Part shown: positions 43,381 to 53,222 of the stretch, piece after piece
Numbering within the stretch: position 1 is the first letter of the stretch
How the letters are laid out: each line of letters starts with the position of its first letter
Source: Azophilus sp965247035
Lineage (GTDB): Bacteria; Pseudomonadota; Gammaproteobacteria; Pseudomonadales; Azotimanducaceae
Length of the DNA: 64,000 bases
Reading direction: 5' to 3'
Assembly: GCA_965247035.1 (NCBI GenBank)
Contig: CBDFGJ010000001.1
Span: 1,488,001 to 1,552,000 of the forward strand
Notes under the pieces: model-generated
What the model was told of the DNA's origin: nothing
The model's database searches: none
The model's input: only the letters and a program-made list of their open reading frames with translations
Position numbers and translations under genes: made by a program

Positions 43381-44429
43381 AACATAGCTTCCCCTCGAAA
43401 TAACAAGCGCGCAGTACGAACGACACCCGCTTTCAGGATTTGACCTTGATCACCCAGTTCTACCTGTACGCCGAACGCGCCGGATGGATGTTCGATACTG
43501 ACATGGCCGGACGCATCTGCTGCTCTGGCAATATCGCTGGCTATCGCGCCCGGTATCAGACACGCCGACGCTACGGATACCGCACCGAGCACACCAATCG
43601 CCTTATGACAAACATGGGGTATGAAAGTGTGGGTCATGACAAGCCCATCATGTTGAGCAGGCGAGATCAGTGTCATTTTCGGCACTGACTTGTCAGCTAC
43701 GTTACCAAGATTCATCGCATGCCCCATCTGCAGACGAATGCTCTCTAATCGAGCTTTCAGCACATCATCGGCGTCCAGTTCCTCCGGCGTTTCATGCCCC
43801 GACAAATCGAAATCCGATGCCTTTAGCACTACAACCGGCATACCGTTATCAACGCATGTCACCTGGACGCCGTCTACAGTATCCTGAGCGTTGCCTGTCG
43901 GCAACAACGCACCACAAGCAGAGCCTGCGATATCGAGGTAGTGGCAGACAATAGGTGCTGCTGTTCCTGGCACACCATCAATCGCCACATCACCAGTCAT
44001 GCGAAGTGACTTACACGGTGTTAACAAATCAATGTGGCACCTGGCCCCTGTATTTAACATGCAAACTTTGACGGTCGTAACATCTTCCAATGCCGGAACC
44101 AACCCCATCTCCAATGCAAATACTCCTACACCGGCAAGAACATTGCCGCAATTTTGCGCGTCACTTACTGTCTGTTTTTGAGGATCGACCTGAAGAAAAA
44201 GATAATCAATATCTACATCTTCGGTTTCGGATAAAGAGATGATGGCGACTTTGCTGGTGAGTGGATTGCCGCCGCCAATTCCATCAACCTGAAGCGCATC
44301 TGGCCCACCCATAATTGTTACCAGGGCTTTGTTTCGTGTTTCCGCATCATCCGATAAATCGTGTGCCATAAAGTACGCACCGCGACTGGTTCCGCCGCGA
44401 ATCAACGCACATGGGATTGCATCCATCAA
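43377..44429 (-). CDS. ligU: 4-oxalomesaconate tautomerase (PrpF family, LigU-like)
   Basis: A 350-residue PrpF-family isomerase with the diaminopimelate-epimerase-like double fold. The N-terminal CALIRGGTSRGAYF, then DGIGGGNPLTSKVAI, DAQNCGNVLAGVG (catalytic region with Cys) and IEHPSGAF near the C-terminus are typical of LigU/GalD. The enzyme shifts the double bond of 4-oxalomesaconate or its keto form in the 4,5-cleavage pathway. It starts one base after the ligJ stop and overlaps ligK by four bases. Confidence 0.9.
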   Translation of the reverse strand: MMDAIPCALIRGGTSRGAYFMAHDLSDDAETRNKALVTIMGGPDALQVDGIGGGNPLTSKVAIISLSETEDVDIDYLFLQVDPQKQTVSDAQNCGNVLAGVGVFALEMGLVPALEDVTTVKVCMLNTGARCHIDLLTPCKSLRMTGDVAIDGVPGTAAPIVCHYLDIAGSACGALLPTGNAQDTVDGVQVTCVDNGMPVVVLKASDFDLSGHETPEELDADDVLKARLESIRLQMGHAMNLGNVADKSVPKMTLISPAQHDGLVMTHTFIPHVCHKAIGVLGAVSVASACLIPGAIASDIARAADASGHVSIEHPSGAFGVQVELGDQGQILKAGVVRTARLLFRGEAML

Positions 44430-45443
44430 TCAAACCTTTAGTCGTGAGAATACACGTTGCGCATTCTCTACAAAAATCATTTGTTTTTCTGCATCAGTCG
44501 CGATCTTAGAATCGTCAATATAACGTTTGGTATCGTCAAAATGATGACCCGTATGCGGATCGATGCCGCGAACAGCACCCAACAACTCGGAGGCAAACAA
44601 AATGTTCTGGGCGGGAATCACATCCAACAGCAAATCTATCCCCGGCTGATGGTAGACACATGTATCAAAATAGACATTGGCAAGAACCAGTTCTTCCAGT
44701 TCAGGCTTGTCATCCATTGCTTGTACAAGGCCTCTGAATCGGCCCCAATGATAGGGTACGGCACCACCACCGTGCGGGATAATAAACTTGATCGACGGAA
44801 AGTCCTGCAGCAGGTCAGAGGTCAGCATCTGCATAAATGCAGTTGTATCTGCACCCAGATAGTGAGAACCAGTTGTGTGGAAGGCCGGATTACAGGCGGC
44901 ACTCACATGAATCATTGCAGGTATGTTCAGCTCACACATTTTTTCATACAGCGGATACCAATAGCGATCACCCATTGTGGGTCCAGTCCAATAGCCGCCC
45001 GAGGGATCAGGGTTCAGGTTACAGCCAACAAACCCAAATTCCTCAACGCACCGCTCGAGCTCAACTATCGACGAATCAATAGGTGCACCTGGAGACTGCG
45101 GCAATTGTGCAACACCAACAAAGTTATCCGGGTATAGTTCGGTAATACGGTATATCAGTTCGTTACAATGCTCTGTCCAGTATCTGGACGTGTTTTCATT
45201 GCCGATGTGATGCCCCATCCAGCTCGCGCGAGGAGAAAATATCGTCAGGTCAGTTCCCCGATCAGCTTGCATTTTAAGTTGGGCACCCTCCAAACTGTCA
45301 CGAATTTGTTGCTCAGATATGTTCACCAGGCCTTTTCCACCTACAGCAAGTGGGTCCTGCTTTAAATTCGCTTTTTGCTGTTCGCGATAATCGCCAAGCT
45401 GCGTGGGGGCCGTTGTATAGTGGCCATGACAATCAATTATCAT
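44430..45443 (-). CDS. ligJ: 4-oxalomesaconate hydratase (amidohydrolase family, LigJ)
   Basis: A 337-residue amidohydrolase-fold hydratase. The metal-binding MIIDCHGHYTT opens the protein; FSPRASWMGHHIGNE, FVGCNLNPDPSGG, IHVSA, IIPHGGGAVPYHWGR and FASELLGAV follow in the order known for LigJ. The enzyme hydrates 4-oxalomesaconate to 4-carboxy-4-hydroxy-2-oxoadipate. It is the first gene of the ligJ-U-K operon. It is divergent from the ligI remnant across about 200 bases, which must contain the promoters. Confidence 0.92.
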   Translation of the reverse strand: MIIDCHGHYTTAPTQLGDYREQQKANLKQDPLAVGGKGLVNISEQQIRDSLEGAQLKMQADRGTDLTIFSPRASWMGHHIGNENTSRYWTEHCNELIYRITELYPDNFVGVAQLPQSPGAPIDSSIVELERCVEEFGFVGCNLNPDPSGGYWTGPTMGDRYWYPLYEKMCELNIPAMIHVSAACNPAFHTTGSHYLGADTTAFMQMLTSDLLQDFPSIKFIIPHGGGAVPYHWGRFRGLVQAMDDKPELEELVLANVYFDTCVYHQPGIDLLLDVIPAQNILFASELLGAVRGIDPHTGHHFDDTKRYIDDSKIATDAEKQMIFVENAQRVFSRLKV

Positions 45444-45646
45444 TGAACGATCATTTTCGAATTAGGATCTCCAAGATAGCATCCGTATCGAAAAGCCCGT
45501 AGACCCATTCTGTTGAAGAGAGATGAATTTTGTTTGCGCCCAACCAATATGAGGTAAAAAAAGTCAACGCAAGACAAGCAAACCTCATACTCTCAGACGA
45601 ATACAGCCAGATGCAATCACTAATCTAAGCTCATTGGAGTGCGCCC

Positions 45647-46084
45647 GTGGACGAAGACTGGCTTGAATTTCATCCCAATCCGAAGAAGCCTGACTCCCCC
45701 CCTCCCTCTGGAGCAGTGGACGCCCATTGTCACGTATTTGGTCCGGCAGCTGAGTTCCCTTTCGCACCAGAGCGAAAGTACACGCCTTGCGATGCAAGTA
45801 AAAACGAATTGTGGGCACTGCGGCACCATCTAAGATTCAGTCGCAATGTCATTGTGCAGGCAACCTGCCATGGTACAGACAACCGCGCGCTTGTCGACGC
45901 ATTGAACCAATCGTCAGGTCATGCGCGTGGCGTAGCAGCCGTTTGGCCACACCCCAACATGAAATCTCATATCCCCGATGGCGGGCAACTGGTTGATATC
46001 ATTCCTGTCATCGCACCGACAGCGGAGCTGCAACAGGCATTGCTTGTGGATAGCCCCACACGCTTGTATTGGGAAGACTCCTAA
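45647..46084 (+). pseudogene. ligI: ligI (2-pyrone-4,6-dicarboxylate hydrolase), large internal deletion
   Basis: The 145-codon frame from GTG 45647 (GGAG nearby) begins like LigI (GAVDAHCHVFGPAAEFPF, LRFSRNVIVQATCHGTDNRA, ARGVAAVWPH). It then jumps in frame to the last 45 residues (IPDGGQLVDIIPVIAPTAEL, QQALLVDSPTRLYW). A complete LigI is about 290 residues, so some 145 residues of the barrel are missing, including metal and substrate ligands. The frame stays open, but no activity is expected. It is convergent with the LysR gene. Confidence 0.85.
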
Positions 46085-46112
46085 GTGCACTTACCTGTAT
46101 GAGTGCTTTGTA

Positions 46113-47318
46113 TTAGTAGGCTACGGTATTCTTGATTTCGTCGACGAGTAATTGGGCTGCCGGTGCAAGCTTACTGTTTGATCGTACCGCAATGCCTATT
46201 GATCGCTCCGTACCCGGCAGCAAAATGTTCAAAGGGGACATCATATTTGCATCAATTTCACGAAGACACTGATGCCGAGACAATACCGTCACCCTGTCGC
46301 TATCCATAACCAAACCCCGCAAAATAATAAATGAACTGGTCTCAACGACATGTTCGGGCTCATTTAGTCCATTGGAAACTATAAGTTGGTGTACGAGTTC
46401 ACGCGTTGGCGTCCCGTGCCGAGGCAGTACCCAGGGAAAGTTGAGCAAATCAGCCCAGGACACTTTCTCTTTTGCGAGCAGTGGATGACCGGTTCGGCAC
46501 ATTATTGATAGATCATCATCAAGTAGCGCGTCCTCTAGGATATCTGCAGCAGCAGACGAACCACGAAGCGCTCCTACAACAAAGTCAACATCACCACATC
46601 GCAATCCAGTAATTAAATCATCGTAGGGGGATTCGGTTGTAACAACGTCCAGTTCTGGGTGGGTATTCAGCACCTTAATGATCGCCTTCGGTAAAATGGT
46701 AGATCTCACAAAAGGTAATGTGCCGATAACCACTCTTCCCCTGACAATCCCTTTGACACTTGCCATCTCTTCGATACCTTGACGCAACAGGTTGCGTGCA
46801 AGCTTTATGTGCCTGACCGCACTACGTGAAAACACAGTTGGCTCAAGCGGTAGTGCAGCGCGTTCAAACAACGAGATACCAAGGCTATCTTCAAGCTTTC
46901 GCAATGATGCCGATACTGCAGCGGAAGTAATCCCTAGATGTGAGGCAGCCGCGGCAACGCTGTGAGCATCAACGGTCGCAACGAAAGCATCCAGCCATTT
47001 GTCCGATACGTCCATCTTGAAGAAACGGGCAGCGCTGCGCGATTCGCTGAGTATCACCAGCGGAACCAATGCTTGCGCTTTTTCAAATTCCTCACGTGCT
47101 GCTATCGCTTTCGGAAGTAGGACCTCACCGTAAACCGACAATTTGACACCACGAGATGAACGCTCAAATAGTTTCAGGTCAATCGAGTATTCAAATTTTT
47201 GAATGGTTTTGGTGACGCTAGTCTGCGATTTGTTCAACGCCGCAGCAGCGCCGGTTACGCTACCTTGGTCGGCAACCTCCAGAAATGCTCTCGCTTGACG
47301 AACAGTAAAAGACTCCAT
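46113..47318 (-). CDS. LysR-type regulator with two tandem helix-turn-helix domains
   Basis: A 401-residue regulator. A first LysR winged helix lies at residues 6-65 (FLEVADQGSVTGAAAALNKS) and a second at 108-167 (FVATVDAHSVAAAASHLGIT). An effector-binding domain starts near residue 193 (RGRVVIGTLPFVRSTILP, LRCGDVDFVVGAL, WVLPRHGTPTRE). Normal LysR proteins have about 300 residues and one such domain. It is directly downstream of ligB (26 bases) and probably controls the protocatechuate genes; the inducer is unknown. Confidence 0.9.
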   Translation of the reverse strand: MESFTVRQARAFLEVADQGSVTGAAAALNKSQTSVTKTIQKFEYSIDLKLFERSSRGVKLSVYGEVLLPKAIAAREEFEKAQALVPLVILSESRSAARFFKMDVSDKWLDAFVATVDAHSVAAAASHLGITSAAVSASLRKLEDSLGISLFERAALPLEPTVFSRSAVRHIKLARNLLRQGIEEMASVKGIVRGRVVIGTLPFVRSTILPKAIIKVLNTHPELDVVTTESPYDDLITGLRCGDVDFVVGALRGSSAAADILEDALLDDDLSIMCRTGHPLLAKEKVSWADLLNFPWVLPRHGTPTRELVHQLIVSNGLNEPEHVVETSSFIILRGLVMDSDRVTVLSRHQCLREIDANMMSPLNILLPGTERSIGIAVRSNSKLAPAAQLLVDEIKNTVAY

Positions 47319-47344
47319 TCACCAATCTTAACGCGAATGATCAG

Positions 47345-48190
47345 TTAGTTTCCAGTTGGTTCCAACACAATGAGCCCAGCCGCACTATTCGATGCCGGAA
47401 CATGGTAGTGACGATGAACTTCACGAACTTGTGCTGTCAACGCGCCCCGCATAATCAGCCACATCACCAATTCTATACCCTCCGAACCAGCCTCCCGGAT
47501 GTACTCAGCATGGGGCTTCCTGGCCAGGCCATGCGGATCACTGACAAGGCGATTCAGAAAATCCTGATCAAATTTCGAATTGATTACTCCCGCACGTTCG
47601 CCTTGAAGCTGGTGGGACATGCCACCCGTACCAAAAATAACAACCCGTAAATCCTCATCGAAGGATTCAACGATGCTTGCAATAGCCGCACCTAAATCAA
47701 AACAACGTTTCCCGGTCGGGGGTGGGTACTGTATAACGTTGACACACAGGGGAATCACCCGACAGGGCCAAGTCGCTGGCTGCCCACACATGATAGACAA
47801 AGGCACCGTCAGTCCATGGTCGACCGGCAATCTATTGGCAATGGTAATATCGAACTCACTGAGTATAAGGTTCTCGGCCAGATGCCACGCCAAATCCGAG
47901 TGGCCCTGAACATTTGGGACTTGCCTGGGACCGTAACCCTCATCCGCCGGCTCAAACTCAGAAGCCACACCGATAGCAAAGGTCGGGATCATTTCCAACG
48001 AAAATGCAGAGGCGTGATCGTTGTAAACTATTATTGCAACATCGGGCTGGATCTCCTTCATCCAATTCCGTGCTGCTTCATATCCTTCAAACAAAGGCGC
48101 CCAATAGTCATCCCCGGTTAAACCCCGGTCAACGGCAGCGCCTATCGCTGGGACATGCGATGTTCCAACGCCCCCAACAATCCTGGTCAT
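47345..48190 (-). CDS. ligB: Protocatechuate 4,5-dioxygenase beta subunit
   Basis: A 281-residue type II extradiol dioxygenase catalytic subunit. Iron ligands are expected at His12 (GTSHVPAIGAA), the His of IVYNDHASAF, and a Glu in the EGIELVMWLIM segment. GTGGMSHQLQGERAG carries the second-sphere His, and VPNVQGHSDLAWH is also conserved. It cleaves protocatechuate between C4 and C5 to 4-carboxy-2-hydroxymuconate semialdehyde. The start overlaps the ligA stop (ATGA at 48190), so the two subunits are co-translated. Confidence 0.93.
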   Translation of the reverse strand: MTRIVGGVGTSHVPAIGAAVDRGLTGDDYWAPLFEGYEAARNWMKEIQPDVAIIVYNDHASAFSLEMIPTFAIGVASEFEPADEGYGPRQVPNVQGHSDLAWHLAENLILSEFDITIANRLPVDHGLTVPLSIMCGQPATWPCRVIPLCVNVIQYPPPTGKRCFDLGAAIASIVESFDEDLRVVIFGTGGMSHQLQGERAGVINSKFDQDFLNRLVSDPHGLARKPHAEYIREAGSEGIELVMWLIMRGALTAQVREVHRHYHVPASNSAAGLIVLEPTGN

Positions 48191-48594
48191 TAGCTGTCCT
48201 CCACAAAAAAATTATCATCTCGCTCACCGATACGTCGGTTGCCGTCGATGGGACGTCCGCCATCCAGCATCATTTGTTTGAACGTTTCTTCTGAGACACC
48301 AGACATCTGAGCCCCCATAAACTGCATTGATCGACCATCGAATATTGCCAGCTTAAAGGTGTAGTACACGTTACCGCCGAGTTGCAGCAGCTTCAGGTAC
48401 TCACGATCCAGAATAGCGCGTCTTTGGTCGGAGGTTAGCTGGAAATTATCCAGATACGCTGCTTCATCAGAGCGAAACAACTCACGATTAGCGGCATCGT
48501 TCAGGGACATACAAAACATATTCAAGTTGTAACCCTTACGGCTATGGGCGCCGTCCATAACATAGGTCCCAGGAATATCAGCGTACTCCTTCAT
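48190..48594 (-). CDS. ligA: Protocatechuate 4,5-dioxygenase alpha subunit
   Basis: A 134-residue alpha subunit (LigA). The family pattern is present: DIPGTYVMDGAHSRKGYNLN, MFCMSLNDAANRELFRSDE, LTSDQRRAILDREYLKLLQL and GGNVYYTFKLA. It forms part of the active-site lid of the alpha2-beta2 enzyme. It is upstream of and overlaps ligB, and begins three bases after the alkylsulfatase fragment, which is a sign of rearrangement just before it. Confidence 0.92.
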   Translation of the reverse strand: MKEYADIPGTYVMDGAHSRKGYNLNMFCMSLNDAANRELFRSDEAAYLDNFQLTSDQRRAILDREYLKLLQLGGNVYYTFKLAIFDGRSMQFMGAQMSGVSEETFKQMMLDGGRPIDGNRRIGERDDNFFVEDS

Positions 48595-48597
48595 CTA

Positions 48598-48993
48598 CTA
48601 TTTCTCCTTTCCCGGCATGACTTCCTGAGCGCGCCCTCGAAGCTGTTGCGCTACAGTCATGTAGTAATTACGTCCCGTAGCGGTCAGCAACTTACGGGCT
48701 AGCCTGTCCAATGCTTGCGATTTTAATATCAGCGCCTCACTATCTTTAGGGTTCAAGGCAAACAATCGATCGCATAGTTCTGCTGTCCACTGCGGATTTG
48801 TCTCAAGAGAACTGGCTGCAGCAGAACGAAGTTGTTCAACGCCACCAGCAAGTTTAGCCATCTGCTCAGCTTCGCTCTTGGGAGGCAATGGAAATAATGA
48901 AGTAGGATTTCTATCAAACCAACCGAGATGTCCCTGAAAGGTTGATCGCACAGCCCACTCAATGTTGCCGTAGTACGTGCTGGAGCGTACCAA
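48598..48993 (-). pseudogene. Alkylsulfatase-like protein, C-terminal fragment
   Basis: A 131-codon frame that matches the dimerisation and following domain of metallo-beta-lactamase-fold alkylsulfatases (BDS1-like): FQGHLGWFDRNPTSLFPLPP, AEQMAKLAGGVEQL, WTAELCDRLFALNPKDSEAL and NYYMTVAQQLRG. The catalytic domain with the metal-binding motif is missing. The GTG at 48993 is not an authentic start. It lies between the receptor at 49129 and ligA. Confidence 0.7.
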
Positions 48994-49128
48994 GAGATCG
49001 CTACAGAATGGCGATCCGCAATGGGCCGCCGAGTTATGCGATGTCTTGGTCGCCCTTGGCGAACACCAAAAATCAGCTGTGCCAAAAGGCTCTCATTGCG
49101 AGGACTTTTTGGTAGACCCAATAGGATG

Positions 49129-51675
49129 CTAGAAATTGGCTCTGGACTGGATTCCGTAAAAGGCGGCCGCTTCGTTAGCTACGCAGTAGGTTGTACCAGC
49201 AAGACCTGTTAAATCCCATTTGTACGCGCACGTCTTGTTCTCTGTAATATTCTCGCCGAAAGCGGAAATCTCATAGCGATCATCCTCGCCAAAGGAATAT
49301 CCAACGCGGAAGTTGATTCTATCTGTATCTTCCAACTCGTCGATGAAGTTAATATCTCGCGCGTAGGCTTTCGGGGCATTTCTGTATTGCCAGTCAGCCT
49401 GAAGCGACAGAATGTTTCCGTTTCCGAATGTAATTTCTTTTACGACCAGCAGGTTGAACGACGTATCCGCAGCAAACGGGAGTTCGTGACCAACTTCATC
49501 GAAACCCGTACCGCTGGCTTTGGTAATTTCGGTATCCTGCAATCCAAGCGCTGCGTTCACGAACCATCCTCCGCCTGGTGCCCAGCGCATTTCGACTTCG
49601 AGTCCTTTCAGCTCGGACTCGGGAATATTGACGAACGTCGGGCCTTCAGTCGGGCTAACAAAGATTGTTTGCTGATTCTTCCACGTATAGAAGTAGGTCG
49701 ACGCGTTCAATTGCATCCGTCCATCCAACAAGCTGCTTTTGACCCCAAGCTCCAACGCGTCGAGCGTCTCTATATCGAGATCGGTAATGGCGAATCCTGT
49801 ATGCGGTCCATGAAGAAACTCGATGTCGTGCTTGCCGGATCGAAATCCCCTAGAGTAACTGCCGAACACCATTGCGTTGTCTGTCGGGCGCCAGTTCAAA
49901 CCAAGCTTTCCACCAAATTCTTGAAATTTCAGCGTGTTGCGGCTTAGGCGATCGGAGCAAAGCGCTCCTCTATTATCCGGGGTTCCAGAGACGTTCACCC
50001 CGCTCAATGTGTCGTTGCCGTCGCCGTCGAGATCACACGCCAGCGTATTTTGAGCGCCTCGTCCGAGAACCAATTCGCGATCATAGATCGTAGTGATCGG
50101 GTCGCCGAGCGTGCTCACATTTCCGACTTCATTGAAAGGCACGGTTTTTTCGTCGTCGGTATACCGCAATCCAAATATTATTGAAAACGCGTCGTTAAGC
50201 ACGTAGTCAGTATGAATGTATGGTGACCAGACGTCATTTTCGAGCTCGGCGTATTGATACGCCAACCGGTTGCTGTACGGGTTGCCGATTAGAGGGAACC
50301 CGCCAAAGAAGCCACCGACTGGTTGCCCTGGAAACGGGCCGATAGGCGCCGGCTGCGAAAGGTCAAATCCGAGAAGACCGAATCGTACGTTTTGCATAAG
50401 ATCCGAGTCTTCCTTGAAGAAATACAGACCAGCGATCCATTTGAGCGGTCCGGTGCCAGTTGAGGTTAGTCGCAATTCTTGACTGATCTGCTCGAATTTC
50501 TGGTCCTGGTCGATCGCGAGTGTCACCTGTGGGCTGCCGTCATTCGTTCCGCCAAACGGGTAAATGCAGGTCTCGCAGTTTGATACACCAGTGCCAGAAT
50601 TATTGCCAATACCTCCCGTGTCGTATGTCCAGAGAATATCGCTATCGTCCCAGGATGTTATCGATGTGAACGTCATTGCATCCATTTCATGGGTCAGTTT
50701 CAAATAGAAGCCATTGTTCTTCACCTGATGCACATAGGTTCCGGTTACGTAAACGTCCTTCCAGCGCGCCGTGGATGGATTGTTACCTTGCGCGTTGAAC
50801 GAATCATGATTTCTGGTGAAGTCCACAGAAGGCGTCGGCGCCGGAATCGGACCAAAAGTGGGAAACGGGCCCGCTATGCCGAAGTTCGGGCTCCCGTTCG
50901 TGTCACGGGTTCCGACGGCGCGAATAGGATCGAAATCACTGTCCTCATCTGCCCAATGGAAGCTAAAGGTAACGGAAGTTTGTTCATTTGGTTCCCAGGC
51001 CAGGGTTCCGCGAAGTGATTTGCGGTCTTTCTCGCCATGCTCTGCGCCATTATTGCCGAGGTTATTCCAAACGCCGTCACGGTTGTATGATTTGCCTGAC
51101 AGTCTCAATGCGACAGCATCTGACAGCCTGAAAGTATAGCCACCTTCAAGCTCGACCAGACCGAAATTGCCCAATGCAAGGTCAAGAAAGCCCTCCGGGT
51201 CGCCGCCTACATCGGGCAGTCTGGAAATGTAATTTACGGCACCGCCGGTTGTGTTTCTGCCGAACAGTGAATTTTGCGGGCCGCGCAGTATTTCAACGCG
51301 TTCGAGATCATACAGACCGAGGCTGCTGAGATATGACGCGCTCATTGTCACTTCGTCCATATAGACGCCGACTGATCCGGCCGAGTTACCGAAGAAGTCA
51401 CTCGTCCCAACGCCGCGAATATTAATTTGCTGTGAGGCGGTGTTCTGTGTTGACAAATTTAAATTCGGAGCGAGTTTTGTAATGTCCGATGCCTGGGAAA
51501 TACGCATCTTCGATATTTGATCGCCGCTGACGGCTTGCATCGAAATCGCAACATCCTGTACGGATTCTTCGCGCTTTGTCGCCGTAACGACGATCTCCTC
51601 CAGCTGTGCGTAGGCACTGGGTGCTGCAAGCGCGAAGCCAAATACCGTGAGTCCCAAGAGCTTCCTTATCTTCAT
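49129..51675 (-). CDS. TonB-dependent outer-membrane receptor
   Basis: An 848-residue receptor read from ATG 51675, giving a signal peptide (LLGLTVFGFALAAPSAYA) followed by the TonB box LEEIVVTATKR. The plug has INIRGVGTSDFFGNSAGSVG and ILRGPQNSLFGRNTTGGAVN, and the barrel ends with a terminal Phe (SRANF). It is closest in type to the receptor at 37922. It lies upstream of ligA and ligB on the same strand, which suggests uptake of an aromatic or lignin-derived compound. Confidence 0.95.
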   Translation of the reverse strand: MKIRKLLGLTVFGFALAAPSAYAQLEEIVVTATKREESVQDVAISMQAVSGDQISKMRISQASDITKLAPNLNLSTQNTASQQINIRGVGTSDFFGNSAGSVGVYMDEVTMSASYLSSLGLYDLERVEILRGPQNSLFGRNTTGGAVNYISRLPDVGGDPEGFLDLALGNFGLVELEGGYTFRLSDAVALRLSGKSYNRDGVWNNLGNNGAEHGEKDRKSLRGTLAWEPNEQTSVTFSFHWADEDSDFDPIRAVGTRDTNGSPNFGIAGPFPTFGPIPAPTPSVDFTRNHDSFNAQGNNPSTARWKDVYVTGTYVHQVKNNGFYLKLTHEMDAMTFTSITSWDDSDILWTYDTGGIGNNSGTGVSNCETCIYPFGGTNDGSPQVTLAIDQDQKFEQISQELRLTSTGTGPLKWIAGLYFFKEDSDLMQNVRFGLLGFDLSQPAPIGPFPGQPVGGFFGGFPLIGNPYSNRLAYQYAELENDVWSPYIHTDYVLNDAFSIIFGLRYTDDEKTVPFNEVGNVSTLGDPITTIYDRELVLGRGAQNTLACDLDGDGNDTLSGVNVSGTPDNRGALCSDRLSRNTLKFQEFGGKLGLNWRPTDNAMVFGSYSRGFRSGKHDIEFLHGPHTGFAITDLDIETLDALELGVKSSLLDGRMQLNASTYFYTWKNQQTIFVSPTEGPTFVNIPESELKGLEVEMRWAPGGGWFVNAALGLQDTEITKASGTGFDEVGHELPFAADTSFNLLVVKEITFGNGNILSLQADWQYRNAPKAYARDINFIDELEDTDRINFRVGYSFGEDDRYEISAFGENITENKTCAYKWDLTGLAGTTYCVANEAAAFYGIQSRANF

Positions 51676-51879
51676 TTCTATCGCCCTCCAGCGCACGCAG
51701 CCAAATGATCGAGTACTTCCTTAACTTATAGGCTTTGGTGATAAATGGTTCGGCACGAATGCGGTTTTCATAGCTTACGCACAAACTTTCATAGCGGTGA
51801 CATGGCGAAATAATATCTGGCGGCGGCTTAAGGTATTCAGACGAGAGCGAGGCTTGCGAAATAGTATGCAACTACGGTT

Positions 51880-53193
51880 TTAGAAGAACCAACCCGGTGC
51901 GGCCGAGATACTGTGAGGCTCCATAAATTCCAGCATGCCCTCGTAACCAAGGTTGCGGCCAATACCGCTTTGCTTGAATCCGCCCAACGGTGCTCTGAAG
52001 TCCTGGGCCATCGGACCGTGTCCGTTTACGTAGGTATATCCGGCCTCAATGCGACGTGCGACCGCAAGAGCTCTTTCGCTATTCTCGGTCCATACCGACG
52101 AACACAGGCCAAATTCAGTGTCGTTGGCCCATAGTATTGCCTGATCTTCATCGGAGTACGGCAGTATCGGCACAACTGGCCCAAATTGCTCTTCTTGAAC
52201 AACGCGAGAATACGGGTCGCAATCAGTAACCACTGTCGGACGTTGAAAGTAGCCCGTCTCATACAGTTCCTCGTCGTCAATCGCGGCCAGCTCATTTACT
52301 GTCGCACCGGCGTGGCGCGAATCGGCGATCAGATCCTGAACAATCTTTTGCTGTGCCCGGGTTACGAGTGGTCCTGTTGTTACATTGGCATTCAGTCCGT
52401 TTCCGACAACAAGCTTGTTGACACCCATGCTGTATTTCTCAACAAATTCGTCATAGCGAGACTGGGCGACATAGATTCGTTTGACAGCCATGCATATCTG
52501 GCCCGCCGTCATAAATGTACCCATGACAAAGCGTTGCATTGCGTCCTGGTCCAATAGCGCGTCGTCGAGAACGATCGCGGCATCGTTGCCGCCAAGTTCC
52601 AGTGTTACCGCTTTGACCGTGTCCGCGGCTATCTTCATGATGTATTTTCCGGCGCCGATGCTGCCGGTAAAATTGACCTTGCGGACTTTTGAGTTTGAGA
52701 TCATCTCGTCGCCAATTTCCGATGGCGGGCTCGCTATTGCATTTATCACGCCAGGGGGCAAGCAGTCGGCGAGAATCTTTAGCGTTCTTAGAGGCGCCAA
52801 GGGACATTCCTCGGCGACTTTCACTACGACAGTATTGCCAGTCATCAGGGCCTGAGGGAGTTTTGCACCGAGAATCGATAGCGGCCAATTCCAGGGAACG
52901 ATCAACGAGGCTACACCGCGAGGTTGGCGAGTAATAATTGTATCGCGCGGCGGCCCCTGCAGCTTTTCCGCTGCTTTGCTCAAATACACTGCGCGCTCGT
53001 GGTAGCTCAATGATGCCCAGCCGGAAAACGCGGCATGTGCGGCATCGATAGCCTGTCTGACGTCGTCTTGGTTTGCCAATGCGGCGGTGCCAACGACCTC
53101 CGAAGGATTAGCAGGATTTACAACCTCATACGTTCTACCGCCTGCGGCGGGCTGCCACTCTCCATTAATGATGTTATGCGCTTCAACGATCAT
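51880..53193 (-). CDS. Aldehyde dehydrogenase, shortened
   Basis: A 437-residue aldehyde dehydrogenase with the general base Glu in LELGGNDAA, the catalytic Cys in AGQICMAVKR, and QEEQFGPVVPI and FKQSGIGRNLG. Between EKLQG and RQPRGVASLIVPWNW about 45-50 residues usual in the family are missing, without loss of frame. The missing helices belong to the cofactor domain, so folding may be affected. It follows the SDR gene by 29 bases on the same strand. The likely job is oxidation of an aromatic aldehyde to a hydroxybenzoate. Confidence 0.85.
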   Translation of the reverse strand: MIVEAHNIINGEWQPAAGGRTYEVVNPANPSEVVGTAALANQDDVRQAIDAAHAAFSGWASLSYHERAVYLSKAAEKLQGPPRDTIITRQPRGVASLIVPWNWPLSILGAKLPQALMTGNTVVVKVAEECPLAPLRTLKILADCLPPGVINAIASPPSEIGDEMISNSKVRKVNFTGSIGAGKYIMKIAADTVKAVTLELGGNDAAIVLDDALLDQDAMQRFVMGTFMTAGQICMAVKRIYVAQSRYDEFVEKYSMGVNKLVVGNGLNANVTTGPLVTRAQQKIVQDLIADSRHAGATVNELAAIDDEELYETGYFQRPTVVTDCDPYSRVVQEEQFGPVVPILPYSDEDQAILWANDTEFGLCSSVWTENSERALAVARRIEAGYTYVNGHGPMAQDFRAPLGGFKQSGIGRNLGYEGMLEFMEPHSISAAPGWFF

Positions 53194-53222
53194 GGTTTGA
53201 TTTTTCTTTTTTGAATCAAGAT

